DNA from: Robertmurraya sp047302285
GTDB taxonomy: Bacteria; Bacillota; Bacilli; Bacillales; Cytobacillaceae
Direction: 5' to 3'
DNA length: 64,000 bases
Assembly: GCF_047302285.1 (NCBI RefSeq)
Contig: NZ_CP154845.1
Location: 3,162,001 to 3,226,000, forward strand
Both the position numbers and the translations under genes were made by a program. Of this stretch, positions 44,982 through 54,073 are shown piece after piece (within the stretch, counting starts at the first letter, position 1; every line of letters starts with the position of its first letter). Below the pieces are notes generated by a model that searched no databases, was not told the DNA's origin, and was given only the letters and a program-made list of their open reading frames with translations.

Positions 44982-45003
44982 AGTGATAGACGAATCTATC
45001 ACT
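44982..45003 (-). other. Intercistronic hairpin between the binding-protein and ATPase genes
   Basis: AGTGATAGA-CGAA-TCTATCACT (shown on the plus strand) is a perfect 9-bp stem; on the minus strand it has a UUCG loop and is followed by TTTCCTATTT. Such hairpins commonly give the binding protein higher expression than the downstream permease genes by partial termination or by mRNA protection. Confidence 0.65.
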
Positions 45004-45034
45004 ATCCCTCATTCCTATACGCTCTTTTTAATTC

Positions 45035-46150
45035 TTAAAGTCCTGTAAACTCACTTGCTTCATAATACTCAGAATCAATTAATTCCATTTTCACATTTTC
45101 TTGATTTACGACGATAACATCCGTTTGTTTTGCTTTTACTTCAATTTCACCATTATCATAGGTTCCTGTTGTTTCAGGCGTATTTCCATCAAGAATATCT
45201 ACCGCCATACCCATTGCATCTTTAACTAAAGTTCGAACATCCTTAAAGACAGTCATCGATTGCTTGCCATCAATAATGTATTGAATAGAAGCTTTCTCCG
45301 CATCCTGGCCTGTGATGATATAGCTTGAAATCTCTGAATCTGAAGCAAATGTGTCAGCAATTGAACGTGAAGTGCCGTCATTTGGAGCAAGAACCGCTAC
45401 ATCCCCTTTCATGTCTGCACCAGCAGCTGTGAGATGGGTTTGTGCTTTATTTATCGCTTCATTTGGATCCCAGTTTGTCGTTACCTGACCAAGGATTTTA
45501 CTCATTTCATCACGAGTAAGTTCTCCTTTATCTTGTAAAGCAATCGCTTCACTTGAATTGGCAATTTTGAATGTACCATCAGCAATTTTCGGTTGAAGAA
45601 CACTCCAAGCACCTTCAAAGAATAAAAAGGCGTTGTTGTCAGATGCAGCACCAGCATATAGATAGAGAGGCACTCCTGAACCATCTGTATTGTCCACTAA
45701 ATATTGTGCTTGCGCTGCTCCAACAGCAATACTATCAAACGTAACGTAATAATCGACTGCATCAGTATTCGTAATTAAACGGTCATAAGCAATGACCGTC
45801 ACGCCATCTTTTTTGGCTGCTTCAACAGCAGCTCCTGCAGCTTCACCATCATGCGGGCTAATGATTAGTACATCTATTCCTTTGTTTAATAATGTTTCAA
45901 CATTCTCTTTTTCCTTTGCAGAAGAGCCTTGGCTAAATAAAATTTCTGTTGTATATTCGGAATCTGCAAGGGCATCCTTAAAACGCTGTTCATCTTGAAC
46001 CCATCTTGGTTCATCCTTCGTTGGCAAAACAATTCCTACACTTACTCCCTTACTGCTTCCACCACTGCTACTACTGTTACAAGCTGCTAAAAATGCCACC
46101 AGCATAAACGCAACGAATAATAATGAAATGACTTTAAACCCCTTTTTCAT
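45035..46150 (-). CDS. Sugar-binding lipoprotein (ChvE/XylF-like)
   Basis: This 371-aa protein has a lipoprotein signal (LLFVAFMLVAFLAAC, lipobox LAAC) and a type I binding fold: VSVGIVLPTKDEPRWVQDEQ, LLNKGIDVLIISPHDGEAAG, TVIAYDRLITNTDAVDYYVTFDS and DVAVLAPNDGTSRSIADTF. It is the first gene of the importer operon and close to the ChvE/multiple-sugar-binding group that transports xylose, arabinose or galactose. A perfect cre box lies 68 bp upstream of the start codon. Confidence 0.9.
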   Translation of the reverse strand: MKKGFKVISLLFVAFMLVAFLAACNSSSSGGSSKGVSVGIVLPTKDEPRWVQDEQRFKDALADSEYTTEILFSQGSSAKEKENVETLLNKGIDVLIISPHDGEAAGAAVEAAKKDGVTVIAYDRLITNTDAVDYYVTFDSIAVGAAQAQYLVDNTDGSGVPLYLYAGAASDNNAFLFFEGAWSVLQPKIADGTFKIANSSEAIALQDKGELTRDEMSKILGQVTTNWDPNEAINKAQTHLTAAGADMKGDVAVLAPNDGTSRSIADTFASDSEISSYIITGQDAEKASIQYIIDGKQSMTVFKDVRTLVKDAMGMAVDILDGNTPETTGTYDNGEIEVKAKQTDVIVVNQENVKMELIDSEYYEASEFTGL

Positions 46151-46217
46151 TTTGAAACCCCTTTCAATTGAAAGTATTTTTTATTCACAAGTTGATTATA
46201 TATTGGAAAGGACTGTT

Positions 46218-46231
46218 TGAAAGCGTTAACA
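46218..46231 (+). promoter_or_regulatory. Candidate cre site upstream of the sugar ABC operon
   Basis: TGAAAGCGTTAACA matches the cre consensus at all positions. It lies 68 bp upstream of the binding-protein gene, where CcpA repression of a sugar importer would be expected. Confidence 0.7.
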
Positions 46232-46338
46232 AATGGTAATATTTTGATTACTTCCTATACTTTTTTATCCTTTTATTTAGCAACTGAACTTAAAAAGAGG
46301 TAATATATTATGTGAAAGCAAAGGAAAGGAAGAGGAAT

Positions 46339-46698
46339 ATGGAACAATTAATGTTTATCGAAACAGGGATGGGAATTGATGTACATGGTCAAGACATCAC
46401 TACAGCGGCAGTCCGTGCTATTAAAAATGCCATTCACTTTAACTCAATGCCAGGCATCCGTACAGTCCTACCAGATAACAACCTAGATAATATGAAAGTA
46501 AATGTAAAGCTCGCCTTACCATGTGATAAAGACAAATTAGACATTGAAACGATAAAAGCCACTTTACCATATGGACAGGTAACGGTAGAAGTAATGGATG
46601 GTGGTATGCTTACAACAAGTGGAATTGTCCTTGAGGAAAAGGGCGACAAAAATGACTTAATGTACATAGTTGTAGCTTCAGTTGAGGTTGGATACTAA
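46339..46698 (+). CDS. Lin0512-family conserved protein
   Basis: The start at ATG 46339 follows GGAAGAGG; an in-frame extension to 46312 has no better signal. The 119-aa protein matches the Lin0512 family: LMFIETGMGIDVHGQDITTAA, KNAIHFNSMPGI, VNVKLALPCDKDKLD and a GGMLTTSGIVLEEKGD end. The family is found in firmicutes and proteobacteria and has no known function. It is monocistronic and shares a bidirectional terminator with the next gene. Confidence 0.82.
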   Translation: MEQLMFIETGMGIDVHGQDITTAAVRAIKNAIHFNSMPGIRTVLPDNNLDNMKVNVKLALPCDKDKLDIETIKATLPYGQVTVEVMDGGMLTTSGIVLEEKGDKNDLMYIVVASVEVGY

Positions 46699-46701
46699 GA
46701 A

Positions 46702-46735
46702 AAAAACTACCACAGAATCATCTGTGGTAGTTTTT
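46702..46735. terminator. Bidirectional terminator
   Basis: AAAAACTACCACAGA and TCTGTGGTAGTTTTT form a perfect 15-bp stem with loop ATCA, between two convergent genes. Confidence 0.9.
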
Positions 46736-46737
46736 GA

Positions 46738-47208
46738 TCACATCTTCTTTTTAGGATAGGCTAATACGAGCCTTACAATGCTAAAGAAGGTTAACACTAG
46801 TACAAATACATTTACAACTGTATGGTTTCCAATTAGAACATAGGCGAACACAAAAACGAGTACAGGTTTTGTTAGCGTAAAAGCAATCATTTTCCATAGG
46901 AATTGGAACTTCAGCTTCCGCTTTAGCGCTTTTCCAATTAGCACAGTAATGAATGTCAACATGGAAATCCCAATTAATGCGTAGAAAATCATAAAAAAAG
47001 GATATAAGATAAGAACTTGGGTGATATAAAAGTCATTTGACCCTGTGGCATTTTCCTGCAGTACCGTGATTTCCAACGGAACAATTAAAATAATTAATAA
47101 AACAAAATAGTATAAAAAAGTATTTTTCATCTGGAGCCGATTTAAACGTAACATTGCATCTTTTTGCGGCAACAATAAGCAATCTTTAAATATCATAAAT
47201 AACTTCAA
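46738..47208 (-). CDS. Small integral membrane protein of unknown function
   Basis: This 156-aa protein has about four membrane helices (from residues 30, 65, 110 and 130), with a basic loop GKALKRKLKFQF between the second and third. The layout is reminiscent of DUF1189/YIP1-like membrane proteins, but I cannot assign it firmly. A probable TTG start follows AGGGG. It is separated by 33 bp from the riboflavin kinase-like gene upstream and may be co-transcribed with it. Confidence 0.6.
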   Translation of the reverse strand: MKLFMIFKDCLLLPQKDAMLRLNRLQMKNTFLYYFVLLIILIVPLEITVLQENATGSNDFYITQVLILYPFFMIFYALIGISMLTFITVLIGKALKRKLKFQFLWKMIAFTLTKPVLVFVFAYVLIGNHTVVNVFVLVLTFFSIVRLVLAYPKKKM

Positions 47209-47241
47209 ATATCCCCTACCACCATTTCTTCACAACGGAAA

Positions 47242-47724
47242 TTAATTCGTATCCATTTCTAATATTCTTTTCGCTTCTAATTTATCTAAATTCATTTGTT
47301 CGATTAGTGGATCCAAGCCATCAAACTTAATTTCTTCACGTAAATAGTGTAAGAAGGAAACAGAAATTGTTCGATCATACAGATCTCCGCTAAAATCTAA
47401 AAAATGGACTTCTATTAAATAGTCCTTTCCTTTTACGGTTGGACGGTAGCCGGCACTAATGAGAACATTCCATTGGCTTTCATTTGATGATTCTTCCTGA
47501 ATAACAGCCTTCCCGACATAGATTCCTGCCTTCGGAAGCACATACGTTTCATTCAGTTGCATATTCGCTGTAGGAAAACCCAGTTCACGACCCAATGCCT
47601 GTCCATGAACAACTAGACCAGTAATTGTATATCGATGATTTAACAGTGAATTAGCTTCCTCTATTTCACCATTTTGTATCAGGTGACGGATATTACTACT
47701 TATTTTACTGTCTTCATTCTTCAT
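47242..47724 (-). CDS. Stand-alone riboflavin kinase domain protein
   Basis: This 160-aa protein contains a complete flavokinase domain: ITGLVVHGQALGRELGFPTANMQL with the PTAN nucleotide/metal motif, KAGIYVGKAVIQEE, and YLIEVHFLDFSGDLYDRTISVSFLHYLREEIKF. The first 25 residues (SSNIRHLIQNGEIEEANSLL) resemble the linker that follows the adenylyltransferase half in bifunctional RibF. The protein therefore looks like RibF without its FMN adenylyltransferase domain; it would make FMN but not FAD. B. subtilis RibR is a comparable monofunctional flavokinase but has an extra C-terminal RNA-binding part that is absent here. GAGGGG precedes the ATG. Confidence 0.8.
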   Translation of the reverse strand: MKNEDSKISSNIRHLIQNGEIEEANSLLNHRYTITGLVVHGQALGRELGFPTANMQLNETYVLPKAGIYVGKAVIQEESSNESQWNVLISAGYRPTVKGKDYLIEVHFLDFSGDLYDRTISVSFLHYLREEIKFDGLDPLIEQMNLDKLEAKRILEMDTN

Positions 47725-47857
47725 AAAAAAATCCCCTCAATTATATATCATACTTTTTATATAAATTAGTATAAAAATAGCGCAAACACTAATATGGTTA
47801 CCAATTAATTAGACCATATTCATGTTTTGAACGCAAATGATGTTGGAAAAATTACTC

Positions 47858-47893
47858 AAAAAAAACCTGGACTCTTCTAATAAGTATTCCAGG
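47858..47893 (-). terminator. Terminator after the OsmC gene
   Basis: On the minus strand CCTGGA and TCCAGG flank a 16-nt loop and are followed by eight T. Confidence 0.75.
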
Positions 47894-47904
47894 CCCTATT
47901 ACTA

Positions 47905-48294
47905 TTATTTCAAATTCTCTGTGTGTATTTTAAGTCCTTTCCTCAAGGTATTCCCGATTGTACAAGCACGTTCTGCAGAGACAATCAACTTCTTTTTATA
48001 TTCTTCCGAAAAGTTATCAGGTAATGAAATTCCCACTTCACATTGTTCAAAGCGAGACGGACTATCACTAGCCTTAATCGCATTCACTTCAATCAAGATA
48101 TCATCATCTTTTACTTCTATACCATCTCTTTCTAGCAATCTATTTAGAACAATCGTAATACACAAACCTAATGACGCCTCAAATAATTCCTTTGGGTTGA
48201 GCCCTTCCATATTCGCTGAAAAACTTCCTTCTACTTGAAGCCCAACATTATTATAAATTCCTACCTTACCTTGTTCCCTCTTAATAACTGCCAA
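47905..48294 (-). CDS. OsmC/Ohr-family protein
   Basis: The start is placed at TTG 48294, eight bases behind GAAGGAG; a GTG nine bases earlier overlaps that site. The 129-aa protein has the OsmC fold: GLNPKELFEASLGLCITIVLNRL with the first redox cysteine, and VSAERACTIGNTLRKGLKI with the second. Such proteins reduce organic hydroperoxides using these cysteines. It is the downstream neighbour of the peptide importer genes, separated by 47 bp. Confidence 0.82.
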   Translation of the reverse strand: MAVIKREQGKVGIYNNVGLQVEGSFSANMEGLNPKELFEASLGLCITIVLNRLLERDGIEVKDDDILIEVNAIKASDSPSRFEQCEVGISLPDNFSEEYKKKLIVSAERACTIGNTLRKGLKIHTENLK

Positions 48295-48341
48295 TCTTCT
48301 CACTCCTTCTATTAAACCTACAAGATTTCATAAGAGACTAA

Positions 48342-49337
48342 CTACTCGTATAAATGACAAGATACAAAATGCCCAAGATTCATCTCTTTTCGTTGTGGAG
48401 CCACTACTTTACATTTTTCCATAGCAAAAGGACATCTAGTATGAAACATACAGCCTGATGGAGGATTTAATGGTGAAGGGATCTCCCCCTTTAATATGAC
48501 CCTTTCTCTTTTGTTTTGAGAGTTTGTTCTTGGAACAGCAGAAAACAATGCTTGTGTATAAGGATGTAGAGGTGAAGAAAAAATACTTTCATTATGCGCC
48601 TCTTCAACAATATTACCTAGGTACATGACACCAATTCGGTCTGATATATGACGAACAACACTTATGTCATGCGTGATGAAAAGATACGTTAGTTTTAATT
48701 CACTCTGCATTTTCCGCATTAGATTAATAACTTGAGATTGTATCGATACATCCAGAGCAGATACCGGCTCGTCGCAGATCACTATTTTCGGATTCACAAC
48801 CAACGCTCTAGCTAGGCCGATTCGTTGACGTTGGCCACCAGAAAACTCATGAGGAAAACGATAATAATGCTCGGCACTTAAACCTACTTTCTCTAACATA
48901 TCAAAAACCCGTTCTCTTCGCTCGTTCTTATTTCCGAGCGAATGGATAATTAAAGGTTCTTCTAAAGTCTGACCAATTCGTTTTCTTGGATTCAATGAGG
49001 AGAAGGGATCCTGAAAAACCATTTGTAAATCTTTACGTATTTTACTTATGTCTTTCTTAGATGCCAAGAAAATATCTTGATCTCGATAAATAGCTTTTCC
49101 CTCGGTTGGTTCCGTTAATCTTAGAATTGCTCGTCCTGTAGTGCTTTTTCCAGATCCTGATTCACCTACCAATCCATATGTTTCCCCTTCATATAATTGG
49201 AAAGTAACATCGTTCACCGCTTTTACATAGTCCTTTACTCCCCCTAAACGTCCAAAGGGGCCTGTAACTGGAAAATATTTTTTTAAATTTTGCACTTCAA
49301 GAAGTGGGGTAATGACCTTATTCGTTTGAACAGTCAT
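48342..49337 (-). CDS. Oligopeptide/dipeptide ABC transporter ATPase (OppF/DppF-like)
   Basis: This 331-aa ATPase has Walker A GLVGESGSGKSTTGRAIL, signature FSGGQRQRIGLARAL, Walker B VICDEPVSALDVS and the C-terminal oligopeptide-transporter extension with cysteine cluster (SGCMFHTRCPFAMEKC). The ATG at 49337 sits behind AAAGGAGG; a TTG six bases upstream is too close to that site. It overlaps the OppD gene by 20 bp and is the last gene of the importer operon. Confidence 0.92.
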   Translation of the reverse strand: MTVQTNKVITPLLEVQNLKKYFPVTGPFGRLGGVKDYVKAVNDVTFQLYEGETYGLVGESGSGKSTTGRAILRLTEPTEGKAIYRDQDIFLASKKDISKIRKDLQMVFQDPFSSLNPRKRIGQTLEEPLIIHSLGNKNERRERVFDMLEKVGLSAEHYYRFPHEFSGGQRQRIGLARALVVNPKIVICDEPVSALDVSIQSQVINLMRKMQSELKLTYLFITHDISVVRHISDRIGVMYLGNIVEEAHNESIFSSPLHPYTQALFSAVPRTNSQNKRERVILKGEIPSPLNPPSGCMFHTRCPFAMEKCKVVAPQRKEMNLGHFVSCHLYE

Positions 49338-50334
49338 ACTCAACCTCCTTTACCAGTATCTTCTTATAGTGCCAGCATCTAACTTTTTGATTGGCACTAT
49401 GTGTTTCTAGTTCTGGCTCTTGTTCCCGACATATATCGTCTGCATACGGACATCGAGAGGCAAAGCGACACCCTTTCGAAATGACATTTAAAGGAGGAAC
49501 TGTCCCCTCGATCGTATAGAGTTCCTGCAAACGTTCACCATCTAATTGTGGAATTGATTTAATTAACCCTTTTGAATATGGATGGAGAGGTTCAGAAAAA
49601 AGACTAGCTGTATCTGTTTCTTCCACTATTTGTCCAAGATACATTACCATTACTCGGGTACATATTTCTGCAACAACCCCTAAATCGTGTGTTATAAAAA
49701 TAACACCCATATCAAATTCTCTATTTAACTCAACAATTAAGTCGAGGATCTGTGCTTGAATTGTAACATCAAGTGCCGTTGTAGGTTCATCTGCAATCAA
49801 TAACTTAGGTTGACATGAAAGAGCTATCGCAATCATAACTCGTTGTTGCATTCCACCTGACAACTGATGTGGATACTCATTTACCCTTTTCTCTGGTGCT
49901 GGTATACCAGTAAGTCTGAGCAGTTCAATTGCTTTTTCGCGAGCCTCTTTCTTCGTTATTTTCTGATGAATCCTTAATGACTCCCGAATTTGATCACCAA
50001 TCGTGTATACCGGATTTAAAGAACTGAGAGGATCTTGAAAGATCATGGATATATCATTACCTCGTACTTTTTGCATTTTCGATTTTGACAGACTTAATAC
50101 ATCTTCACCATTAAATAGAATTTCACCACTATACGAAGCTGTGTATTTTTCATCGTAAAGTCTCATAATTGACTGAGACATAACACTTTTCCCACACCCT
50201 GATTCCCCTACGACACCAACTATTTCTCCTTCATTAATCTCAAATGTAATACCATCAACCGCCGTTACAGTACCACGATCTGTTTGAAAGCGAGTACTTA
50301 AATTATTCACTTTTAAAAGAGGTTGCTTTACCAT
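49318..50334 (-). CDS. Oligopeptide/dipeptide ABC transporter ATPase (OppD/DppD-like)
   Basis: This 338-aa ATPase has Walker A GVVGESGCGKSVMSQSIM, signature LSGGMQQRVMIAIAL, Walker B LLIADEPTTALDVT and the cysteine cluster SKGCRFASRCPYADDIC that may hold an iron-sulfur cluster in this subfamily. It pairs with the OppF-like ATPase to drive import. It lies 43 bp after the OppC-like gene. Confidence 0.92.
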   Translation of the reverse strand: MVKQPLLKVNNLSTRFQTDRGTVTAVDGITFEINEGEIVGVVGESGCGKSVMSQSIMRLYDEKYTASYSGEILFNGEDVLSLSKSKMQKVRGNDISMIFQDPLSSLNPVYTIGDQIRESLRIHQKITKKEAREKAIELLRLTGIPAPEKRVNEYPHQLSGGMQQRVMIAIALSCQPKLLIADEPTTALDVTIQAQILDLIVELNREFDMGVIFITHDLGVVAEICTRVMVMYLGQIVEETDTASLFSEPLHPYSKGLIKSIPQLDGERLQELYTIEGTVPPLNVISKGCRFASRCPYADDICREQEPELETHSANQKVRCWHYKKILVKEVEYDCSNE

Positions 50335-50377
50335 GTTTGACCTCCTCCCTAAATAGAAGATTCGATACTAGAATATA

Positions 50378-51274
50378 TTATTTTTTTCTCGAGTTATGAG
50401 GATCAATAAAATCTCTCAACCCGTCTCCAAGGAAATTTAAGCCTAAGACGGATAAAATAATCGCCAATCCAGGGAAAACAACCATCCACCACGCCTTATA
50501 GATGACTAGCTTACCAGCCTGCAATATATTTCCCCAGCTTGGGTCAGGTGTTGGAATTCCTGCGCCTAAAAAACTGAGTGCCGCTTCTGAAATAATGGCT
50601 TCTGCAAAGACGAAAGTAGCTTGGACTACAAGTGGTGAAACAGTATTAGGTGCGATATGTTTCCAAATAATCCTAGTAGCAGAAGCACCTTGTGCATGCA
50701 TTGCCTCTATAAAAGTTTGTTCCCTTATCACCAATGCAGAAGATCGAACAATTCTTGCAATATTTGGCGTAAACACAATCGTTAAAGCTATTATGACGTT
50801 AGTAGGTGATGGACCAAGAGCTGCCATTAAAGCAATAGCTAGTAAAATTCCCGGAATTGCCATTAATCCATCACAGATTCTCATCAAAATATGATCAAGA
50901 ATGGTATAATAGCTTGCATATAGTCCGATAATCAACCCTAATAAAGATGAAATTAAGGTAACGGCTAAGCCAACCCCCATCGAAACTTGTGCACCATACA
51001 CAATTCTAGTTAAAAGATCCCGACCAAATTCATCTGTTCCTAACAAATGTTCTTCACTAGGTGCATGTAATCTCTCTGCGACTTTCATCTCATATGGGTC
51101 ATATGACAATAAAGAAGGACCAATTAAAGCAATAATTGTGAGGGTAATGAAAATAACGCATCCAATTACCATTAATTTATTTGAAAAGAATCTTCGCCAC
51201 ATTAACTGCCGTTGCTGTTTTTTAAGACTGGCTTTTATATTCCGAGTCCTTTCTAATTCTTCTAAGCTAGACAT
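50378..51274 (-). CDS. Oligopeptide/dipeptide ABC transporter permease (OppC/DppC-like)
   Basis: This 298-aa permease has a soluble N-terminus, a first helix at about 35-55, the HLLGTDEFGRDLLTRIVYG motif typical of OppC/DppC and the cytoplasmic EAA loop HAQGASATRIIWKHIAPN. GGGGAGG precedes the ATG. It forms the membrane channel with the OppB-like protein. Confidence 0.92.
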   Translation of the reverse strand: MSSLEELERTRNIKASLKKQQRQLMWRRFFSNKLMVIGCVIFITLTIIALIGPSLLSYDPYEMKVAERLHAPSEEHLLGTDEFGRDLLTRIVYGAQVSMGVGLAVTLISSLLGLIIGLYASYYTILDHILMRICDGLMAIPGILLAIALMAALGPSPTNVIIALTIVFTPNIARIVRSSALVIREQTFIEAMHAQGASATRIIWKHIAPNTVSPLVVQATFVFAEAIISEAALSFLGAGIPTPDPSWGNILQAGKLVIYKAWWMVVFPGLAIILSVLGLNFLGDGLRDFIDPHNSRKK

Positions 51275-51288
51275 TTTAAACCTCCCCT

Positions 51289-52239
51289 CTACTTTCGCTC
51301 GAGCCTAACCCTAGGATCAATAACGCCATATAGTAGATCAACGATCAAATTAATGAAGACATAGATTAAAGTAACAAAGAGCACAACACCTTGGATAACA
51401 GCAAAATCCCTTCGTTCTATCGAATTAATAATTAATTGACCTAAGCCAGGTAAGTTAAAGATAGTTTCTACAACCACAGCTCCCGTCACCAAAGTACCAA
51501 AGGATTGACCAATAACTGTTAAAATAGGAAGAAATGCATTCCGAAGAGCGTGCTTAGTAACTACTTTATGTTCTTTAACACCCTTCGCTCTAGCTGTCTT
51601 CACATAATTTTTATTAAGAACCTCAAGCATTGAAGAACGTGTCATCCTAGCTACTAAGGCTGCTTGAATCGTTCCTAACGAAATAGCCGGTAAGATTAAA
51701 TATCTGAGGTGAGTCCACAAACCTTCAGTTAATGGTTTATAACCTGCAATCGGAAGCCACTGGAAGTAGACTCCAAAGGAAAGCATAAGTAATAAGCCTA
51801 ATAGAAAACTAGGAACTGCCATACCTAACAAGGAGACTATCATAAGAGTATGATCTGTCAATGTTCCCCTTCGGTATGCCGCAAAAATCCCAATCGGAAT
51901 CGCAAGAATTAAAGCGAAAATCTCAGCTAAAATGGCTAAGGAAACTGTTGGACCTAGATGATTTAATATTGAATCTAAAACTGATTCCTTCATAAAATAC
52001 GATTGCCCAAAATCACCTTTAAGTACACCACCCACCCACACTAAATATTGCTTATAGACCGGTTCATTAAGACCTAGTTCTGCATTCAAATTTTCAATTT
52101 GTTCTTCGGTCGCTTCCATTCCTAAAATAATTGCAGCTGGGTCACCTGGTGTAATATGTACAATTAAAAAAATCGCCACTGAAACGACAAAAAGTACAGG
52201 GATAAGTGAAAATATACGCTTTAAAAGATAGCTTAACAA
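51289..52239 (-). CDS. Oligopeptide/dipeptide ABC transporter permease (OppB/DppB-like)
   Basis: The start is placed at TTG 52239, eight bases behind AAGGGGG; this gives a 316-aa protein beginning at the first membrane helix (LSYLLKRIFSLIPVLFVVS), the usual OppB start. A longer frame to 52302 lacks a ribosome binding site. Motifs include HITPGDPA, LGLNEPVYKQY and the EAA loop TARAKGVKEHKVVTKHALRN. It lies 14 bp upstream of the OppC-like gene. Confidence 0.92.
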   Translation of the reverse strand: MLSYLLKRIFSLIPVLFVVSVAIFLIVHITPGDPAAIILGMEATEEQIENLNAELGLNEPVYKQYLVWVGGVLKGDFGQSYFMKESVLDSILNHLGPTVSLAILAEIFALILAIPIGIFAAYRRGTLTDHTLMIVSLLGMAVPSFLLGLLLMLSFGVYFQWLPIAGYKPLTEGLWTHLRYLILPAISLGTIQAALVARMTRSSMLEVLNKNYVKTARAKGVKEHKVVTKHALRNAFLPILTVIGQSFGTLVTGAVVVETIFNLPGLGQLIINSIERRDFAVIQGVVLFVTLIYVFINLIVDLLYGVIDPRVRLERK

Positions 52240-52323
52240 ATGACAATTCCCCCTTATACCGAATAATTCCATCTCAATAATATATTTAATCCTCCACCGC
52301 ACAATAGCAATGGAGGATTCATA

Positions 52324-53895
52324 TTATTCGATGACTTTTGTATTCCAAATTACAGGAGCTTCGAATACTTCTAAGCCTTCAAGCTTATCAGTGGTTGCAA
52401 GAATGCTCTTATATTGGCCAAGTACTGTGGAAGATAATGTTTCATATAAATACGCTTGAAGCTCATCCCACTTCGCTTTTGCTTCCTCTGGGGTTGTCGC
52501 TTCTCTTATTTGTGTCAATAACCCTGATACATTTGAATCATTCAATCCTGCCCATTCAGGATTAACAGCTAACAACTGTGGTGGTGTTAATTGATACCCA
52601 TTACTTGTAATAAAGATATCCCATTTTGTTAAATCATTTTTTGTTTCCAAAAATGTTGGAAAATCATAGTTGTCAATTTTTACATTTAATCCTAATTGTC
52701 TTAGTTGTTCCTGTACAACAGTAGTTGCTGTGTACATTTCAGCATAATCTTGAGTAGTTAACAGTGTAATTTCTTCACCATTATAGCCTGCTTCTTCAAT
52801 TAAGGATTTAGCTTTTTCAATATCTGCTTGATTATAGACTTCTTCACCAGCTACACTTGCCCACTGTACTTGATTTGGATTCATATAACCAGGGTCTAAC
52901 GTGTAAAGATCCTCGTTCACAAAGCTTGCCATCATGATTTCATCCATATTAAATGCAGTATTAATCGCTTTCCTCACATTTACATCAGCTAGAACACCTT
53001 CATTTGTGTTAAAGAACATGGTCAATGTGCCACCGACAAATGTATATACATTGATGTTGTCCATACTGCTTAATTGTTCATAACTTTCCGTCGGAATGCT
53101 ATCAGCAATATCATACTCACCAGTTTGAATTCCAGCAATTCTTGTTGAATGATCCGTTACGAAATGGTAATACACATCTTGAAGGAAAGCTTCCTTCTTT
53201 CCAGCAAAGCCACTCGCTTCCTGCTCTACCGCTTGGTAATCTTCATATTTAACAAGTTTAATATATTGATCTTGCTTCCATTCGTCGAATTGATATGGAC
53301 CTGTACCAATATACTCCGTTACTCCTTCAGCTGGTGCAGAATCAATAATATCCTTTGGCATTATAGCAGGGAAATTCGCCTGTGATGCCATGATTATAAG
53401 AACATCCGAAGCAGGTGTCTCTAGATTAAGTACAACTGTGTAGGTATCCTCTGCCTCGAACTTCGCATTCACTAGTAACGATTTTGCACGTGAAGACTTT
53501 TCTAACCAACGATTCATGGAAGCTACTACGTCTTCAGAAGTCATTTCTTTTCCATTATGAAACTGAACACCTTCTCTTAACTTAAACGTATACTTTTTCC
53601 CATCTTCACTAATATCAGCCGATTCGGCCAACATTGGAGTTGGTTCATAATCTTCATTCAATGTATAAAGAGTTTCAAAAATATTTCCTGCAATATCTAA
53701 AGCCACTTGAGACACAGTCATTGCTGAATCTAGTGTTGGTGGTTGAGCAGTAACTGCAATATTAATTTCATCCTTGTAGTTTTTACTTGCGCCCTCTTCT
53801 GAGCCTTCAGTTTCTTTTTCATTATTACTGCATCCACTGGCTATAAAAGCAATCAATGCTAGGAACATCAAAATTCCCAAAAACTTTTTATTCAT
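52324..53895 (-). CDS. Peptide-type ABC transporter substrate-binding lipoprotein (OppA/DppA-like)
   Basis: The start at ATG 53895 follows GGAGG by nine bases. The 523-aa product has a lipobox (FIASGC), then the SBP_bac_5 fold: LDSAMTVSQVALDIAGNIFETL, KYTFKLREGVQFHNGKEMTSEDVVASMNRW and FNTNEGVLADVNVRKAINTAFN. It is the first gene of a complete importer operon in the order A-B-C-D-F. Ligands in this family include peptides, nickel and other compounds, so the substrate is open. No cre box was found upstream. Confidence 0.92.
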   Translation of the reverse strand: MNKKFLGILMFLALIAFIASGCSNNEKETEGSEEGASKNYKDEINIAVTAQPPTLDSAMTVSQVALDIAGNIFETLYTLNEDYEPTPMLAESADISEDGKKYTFKLREGVQFHNGKEMTSEDVVASMNRWLEKSSRAKSLLVNAKFEAEDTYTVVLNLETPASDVLIIMASQANFPAIMPKDIIDSAPAEGVTEYIGTGPYQFDEWKQDQYIKLVKYEDYQAVEQEASGFAGKKEAFLQDVYYHFVTDHSTRIAGIQTGEYDIADSIPTESYEQLSSMDNINVYTFVGGTLTMFFNTNEGVLADVNVRKAINTAFNMDEIMMASFVNEDLYTLDPGYMNPNQVQWASVAGEEVYNQADIEKAKSLIEEAGYNGEEITLLTTQDYAEMYTATTVVQEQLRQLGLNVKIDNYDFPTFLETKNDLTKWDIFITSNGYQLTPPQLLAVNPEWAGLNDSNVSGLLTQIREATTPEEAKAKWDELQAYLYETLSSTVLGQYKSILATTDKLEGLEVFEAPVIWNTKVIE

Positions 53896-54073
53896 ATGTA
53901 TTACCTCCAATTGAAACTAATAGATAACTTCTCTTATAATTCTTACCTATTTAATAGGCTTTATAGACTAGAAGAATCATAACCTATTACCTATGTGTTG
54001 TCAATGTATGAAAATGGATAAATTAAATAATTGAAAGAAAAAAATCGAGTCATTTAACAATGTACAAGACGAA

